This document shows positions 50,487 to 53,315 of a stretch of DNA of 53,315 nt, in pieces. Within the stretch, counting starts at the first letter, position 1, and each line of letters opens with the position of its first letter. A model generated the notes under the pieces. The model did not search any database. It saw only the letters and a program-made list of their open reading frames with translations, and had not been told where the DNA came from. The stretch spans positions 1 to 53,315 of the forward strand of contig CAMYJX010000007.1 in assembly GCA_947258825.1 (NCBI GenBank). Reading direction: 5' to 3'. The stretch comes from an uncultured Pseudomonadales bacterium (GTDB lineage Bacteria > Pseudomonadota > Gammaproteobacteria > Pseudomonadales > Azotimanducaceae). Both the position numbers and the translations under genes were made by a program.

Positions 50487-52744
50487 TCGAAATTCCGGGC
50501 TTTGAGATCCAGAAAGAGCTGGGCCGCGGCGGCATGGCCCAGGTTTATCTGGCTGTGCAGCGAAAGTTCGGCCGGCTGGTCGCGCTGAAGGTGGTCACCA
50601 GCGATATCGCTCGAGATCCGGGGTTCCGCAATCGCTTCCTCCAGGAAAGCCGCATCAATGCGCAGCTCAGCCACCCCAATATCGTGCAGGTATACGACGT
50701 GGGCGTGGAAGGCGATGCCCTGTATCTGGTTATGGAATACATCAAGGGCGGAGACCTCATTCATCGCCTGGAGGCCGGGATCCATGTCCAGGAACTCATC
50801 CGGGTGGTCACCGATGTCGGCCGCGCGCTGGACTATGCCCACAACCTGGGCTTCATCCATCGCGACATCAAGCCGGAGAACATTCTTTTCCGTGAGGACG
50901 GAAGCGCTGTGCTTTCCGATTTCGGCATCGCGCGGGTGGTTGATGAAAACCCCACCATCACCCGAATAGGAACCGTGGTCGGCACGCCACAGTACATGAG
51001 TCCGGAACAGGCCTCGGGTCGAAAGCTGGACGGTCGTTCGGATCTCTACAGCCTCGGGGTTGTTTTCTATCGCATGCTGACCGGCGATGTACCTTTCCGG
51101 GCAGATTCCGCCACCACCATCGGCGTCAAGCATCTCCAGGAACCCGTTCCGCGGTTGCCCAGCTACCTGTCTGCGTTTCAGACCGTTATCGACCGATGCC
51201 TGGCGAAAAGGCCCGAGCAGCGATATCAGACGGCGGCCGAGCTGTCCGCGGCGCTGGAAAAGATCAAGACCGATGCGCCCCTCCCCAACGCCACGATCCG
51301 AACTCAGGCGGTTTCGACCCGAGAGATTCGGGCTGTTGGCAGCAGTGCCTTTACTGCCCTGCGTGATCCGATACGCGCCAAACGCAGCAGTCGGCGTCGC
51401 GTTCGGCGACAGCGCACGCGGCGGGCGCTCATCTTCGCTCTGCTGGTGGTCGTGGTTGCCGCGGGCTCGCTGATTTCGGTTCAGCAGCCGCAATGGGTAA
51501 ACCGCCTGCTGTCAGGTGCTGGAATTCTGAAAGATCCCGCGGTACGGGAAGCCTGGAATAACGCGCGTTCTCTGCGCCAGGACCCCAACCAGAGCCTCGC
51601 CACCATTGTTGCCGCGCACCGTCGCGTGCTCAGTCTGGAGCCCTATCACCCCGGGGCCACAGAAGCGCTGGCCGGTCTCGCCAGCCAGTGGAAACAGGAC
51701 ATCATCGTGGCCCTGGAGCAGGGAAACCTGTCGCTGGCAGAGACCAAGCTGGCTGAATCTTCTCAGGCGTTTCCAGATGATCCGGAGCTTGCCCAGCTGC
51801 TGGTGGAAACGACCAATCGTCAGCACGCCGACAGCCTGCTCACCAGCACTCAGGAGCTGATGCGAAGTCATGGTCTCGAAGACATTCCGTCCGTAACCGC
51901 CGCGATCCAGGCCTATCAGGAAGTATTGCGCCTGGCCCCTGGTCATCCCGTGGCAAGCAGCGAGCTCGACACGCTCGCAGCGCACTATGCCGGCCTCGCG
52001 GACGAGGCGGCGGATTCAGGACGTATTGATGACGCGATGAATTACCTTAACCGGGCAGCGGCAGCCAACAGTAGCCTGCCGCAGCTGAATCTGGTTCGGG
52101 AGAAAATTCGTCAGGCCACCACGGCCGGTACAGCCATCGCGGATATTCTCGAACAGGCCCGTGAATATCGGGCAGCGGGCGCTTTGATCAACCCTCCGGG
52201 TGAAAATGCCGCCGAGCTCTATCATCGGGCGCTGATCACGGACCCGAACAACGTCGTTGCCGAGCAGGGTTTGAACGAAGTGATGTCGCAAGTGAACAGG
52301 AATGCGGAGCAGTTGCTCGCCCAGGGCGACATGGATGCGACGCGGGCGCTGGTGGATCGGGCCAGCGCCGTGGGTTTAGACCGGGTTTCGGTGAATCAGA
52401 TAAAAGCGCGGCTGGAAGTCGAGTCGAATCGCCAAACCGCGGTGGCCGGTTATCTTGATCAGGCTCAGGCTCTGCTGAGCCAGGGGTACGTGACCGAGCC
52501 CCCGGAGGCTAATGCGGTCTCCCTGTTGCGCGAGGTGGAGCGCGTTGACCCCGGCAATCAGCTGGCTCGCGCGCTGCTGGCCCAGTCGGCCGCCCGCCTG
52601 GCCGGCGTGGCTCAGGAAGCCTTTGCCGCCGGCATGACCGAACAGGCGAAGCGCTACCTTGATCTCGCGCTGTCCGTGACCCCGGATGATCGCAATTGGC
52701 AAAAACTTCGACTAGATTGGGAAAAAGACTCGTCAGGTGTCTGA
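50483..52744 (+). CDS. Transmembrane Ser/Thr protein kinase (Hanks type)
   Basis: 753 residues. Kinase domain 1 to about 265: glycine loop LGRGGMAQVYLA, Lys36, catalytic HRDIKPEN (Asp128), DFGIAR with Asp146, and GTPQYMSPEQ. A basic juxtamembrane stretch precedes one membrane helix at about residues 313-332 (ALIFALLVVVVAAGSLISV). The remaining 420 residues, outside the cytoplasm, consist of TPR-like helical repeats (LDQAQALLSQGYVTEPPEAN). This is a PknB-style layout with a repeat sensor instead of PASTA domains. Overlaps the MORN gene upstream by 4 nt and the FHA gene downstream by 8 nt. Confidence 0.93.
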   Translation: MIEIPGFEIQKELGRGGMAQVYLAVQRKFGRLVALKVVTSDIARDPGFRNRFLQESRINAQLSHPNIVQVYDVGVEGDALYLVMEYIKGGDLIHRLEAGIHVQELIRVVTDVGRALDYAHNLGFIHRDIKPENILFREDGSAVLSDFGIARVVDENPTITRIGTVVGTPQYMSPEQASGRKLDGRSDLYSLGVVFYRMLTGDVPFRADSATTIGVKHLQEPVPRLPSYLSAFQTVIDRCLAKRPEQRYQTAAELSAALEKIKTDAPLPNATIRTQAVSTREIRAVGSSAFTALRDPIRAKRSSRRRVRRQRTRRALIFALLVVVVAAGSLISVQQPQWVNRLLSGAGILKDPAVREAWNNARSLRQDPNQSLATIVAAHRRVLSLEPYHPGATEALAGLASQWKQDIIVALEQGNLSLAETKLAESSQAFPDDPELAQLLVETTNRQHADSLLTSTQELMRSHGLEDIPSVTAAIQAYQEVLRLAPGHPVASSELDTLAAHYAGLADEAADSGRIDDAMNYLNRAAAANSSLPQLNLVREKIRQATTAGTAIADILEQAREYRAAGALINPPGENAAELYHRALITDPNNVVAEQGLNEVMSQVNRNAEQLLAQGDMDATRALVDRASAVGLDRVSVNQIKARLEVESNRQTAVAGYLDQAQALLSQGYVTEPPEANAVSLLREVERVDPGNQLARALLAQSAARLAGVAQEAFAAGMTEQAKRYLDLALSVTPDDRNWQKLRLDWEKDSSGV

Positions 52745-53315
52745 TATAGGCTACATTCTCGTGCTTGAGGACGATCGCATATCGTTGGAAGGCAGCATCA
52801 CGCTGGGGCGACATCTGGACAACGACCTGGTCCTTGCGGGAGAAGATGTGCTGGATTATCACCTGCGCGTCGAAGTTGGTGACAGAGGCCCGAAGGCCCT
52901 TCCCCTGGGCGAGGCAAGCCTGCGGCTGAACGGCGTTGATCTCGCCGAAGCCGTATGCCTGGTCCCGGGGGAGCGCCTGGAGATTGGCCAGGAGACCCTG
53001 GGGCTGGAAGTCGAGCGCATAGCTGATCCGGAAGCAGATACATGGAATCTGCACGCCTCCGCTGGCGGGCCCGCATATCCCGTGGATGGCGAGCTCAGCG
53101 TCGGGCGCGCTGATTCCAGCGGGCTGCAGCTTCGAGATGACCACATCTCGCGGAACCATGCCTGCCTGTTTGAACGGTCGGGTGTGGTTTTCGTCAGGGA
53201 CTTCGGGTCTTCAAACGGCACCTTCGTGAATGGCGCCCGCGTAGCCGGTGGCTGTCGGCTGTTTCACGGCGATGAGGTCTGCTTCGATACGCTGCGTTAT
53301 CAGCTGGTCGGTCAG
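52737..53315 (+). CDS. FHA-domain protein (3' truncated by window)
   Basis: Open to the right edge, 193 residues visible. Start GTG 52737 overlaps the kinase stop. There are two FHA-like domains. The first (about 5-95) is degenerate: ITLGRHLDNDLVL but no SxxH. The second (about 115-193) is canonical: LSVGRADSSGLQL, DDHISRNHA with the Arg-Ser/His phosphothreonine-binding pattern, and FGSSNGTFVNG. FHA domains read phosphothreonine, so this is the likely reader of the upstream kinase. Confidence 0.88.
   Translation, partial: MSDIGYILVLEDDRISLEGSITLGRHLDNDLVLAGEDVLDYHLRVEVGDRGPKALPLGEASLRLNGVDLAEAVCLVPGERLEIGQETLGLEVERIADPEADTWNLHASAGGPAYPVDGELSVGRADSSGLQLRDDHISRNHACLFERSGVVFVRDFGSSNGTFVNGARVAGGCRLFHGDEVCFDTLRYQLVGQ

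Overview
The window looks like chromosomal DNA of a GC-rich gammaproteobacterium. The order uvrY-(UDG)-uvrC-pgsA-tRNA-Cys, a TPR gene of the kind that follows TonB/ExbBD loci, DUF1631 and PilZ genes, csrA, and a medium-chain-like PHA synthase beside a wax-ester synthase all fit that class. I cannot assign a genus. Most of the DNA is tightly packed with housekeeping or lipid-metabolism genes. There is no phage, IS element, CRISPR array or rRNA operon.

Layout. 1-6.5 kb: the 3' end of a TPR gene, an isolated riboflavin synthase missing about 45 internal residues, a PilZ/DUF1631 pair, pyrF with a strong promoter and operator-like dyad, and xthA. 6.5-10.8 kb: an HDOD-like/GAF-like sensor kinase, a metaxin-type GST, and a glutaryl-CoA dehydrogenase gene broken by an 84-bp block encoding an FG-GAP (integrin-like) repeat. 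10.8-15.1 kb: the uvrY-uvrC-pgsA locus with a family-5-like uracil-DNA glycosylase inserted, tRNA-Cys, and a perfect FNR box in front of a 37-residue membrane peptide. 15.2-25.6 kb: a carbon-storage region with two paralogous alpha/beta hydrolases around phaR, a wax-ester synthase/DGAT behind a sigma-54 promoter, phasin, SDR reductase and PHA synthase, then an alcohol dehydrogenase/universal stress protein pair. 25.7-29 kb: a GYD protein followed by a GYD-acyltransferase fusion, a lysophospholipase-like hydrolase and a HAD phosphatase.

29.0-30.8 kb is the only clearly accessory-looking stretch. Two tRNA-Leu genes on opposite strands bracket a lone multi-zinc-ribbon gene and about 780 bp of AT- and purine-rich non-coding DNA with a 16-bp tandem repeat. 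31-41.8 kb: MFS transporter, exported methyltransferase, acyl-CoA synthetase/2-hydroxyacid dehydrogenase pair, HpcH/HpaI aldolase, hybrid histidine kinase, crotonase and rmuC. 42-46.8 kb: csrA, then a FAN1-type nuclease and a DinG/XPD-type helicase with its own nuclease-like domain, translationally coupled and preceded by a near-perfect LexA box over the promoter. 46.8-53.3 kb: pyruvate kinase, a small Cys-rich protein, a TauE/SafE transporter, and a coupled MORN-repeat protein/Ser-Thr kinase/FHA protein module that runs off the end.

Two themes connect the genes. One is carbon storage and acyl-lipid handling (wax ester, PHA, phasin, PhaR, PlsC, acyl-CoA enzymes), with sigma-54 and PhaR-like control signals. 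The other is DNA damage repair (UDG, UvrC, ExoIII, RmuC, FAN1-helicase), partly under apparent SOS control. All functions are inferred by reading the sequence; no searches were run.
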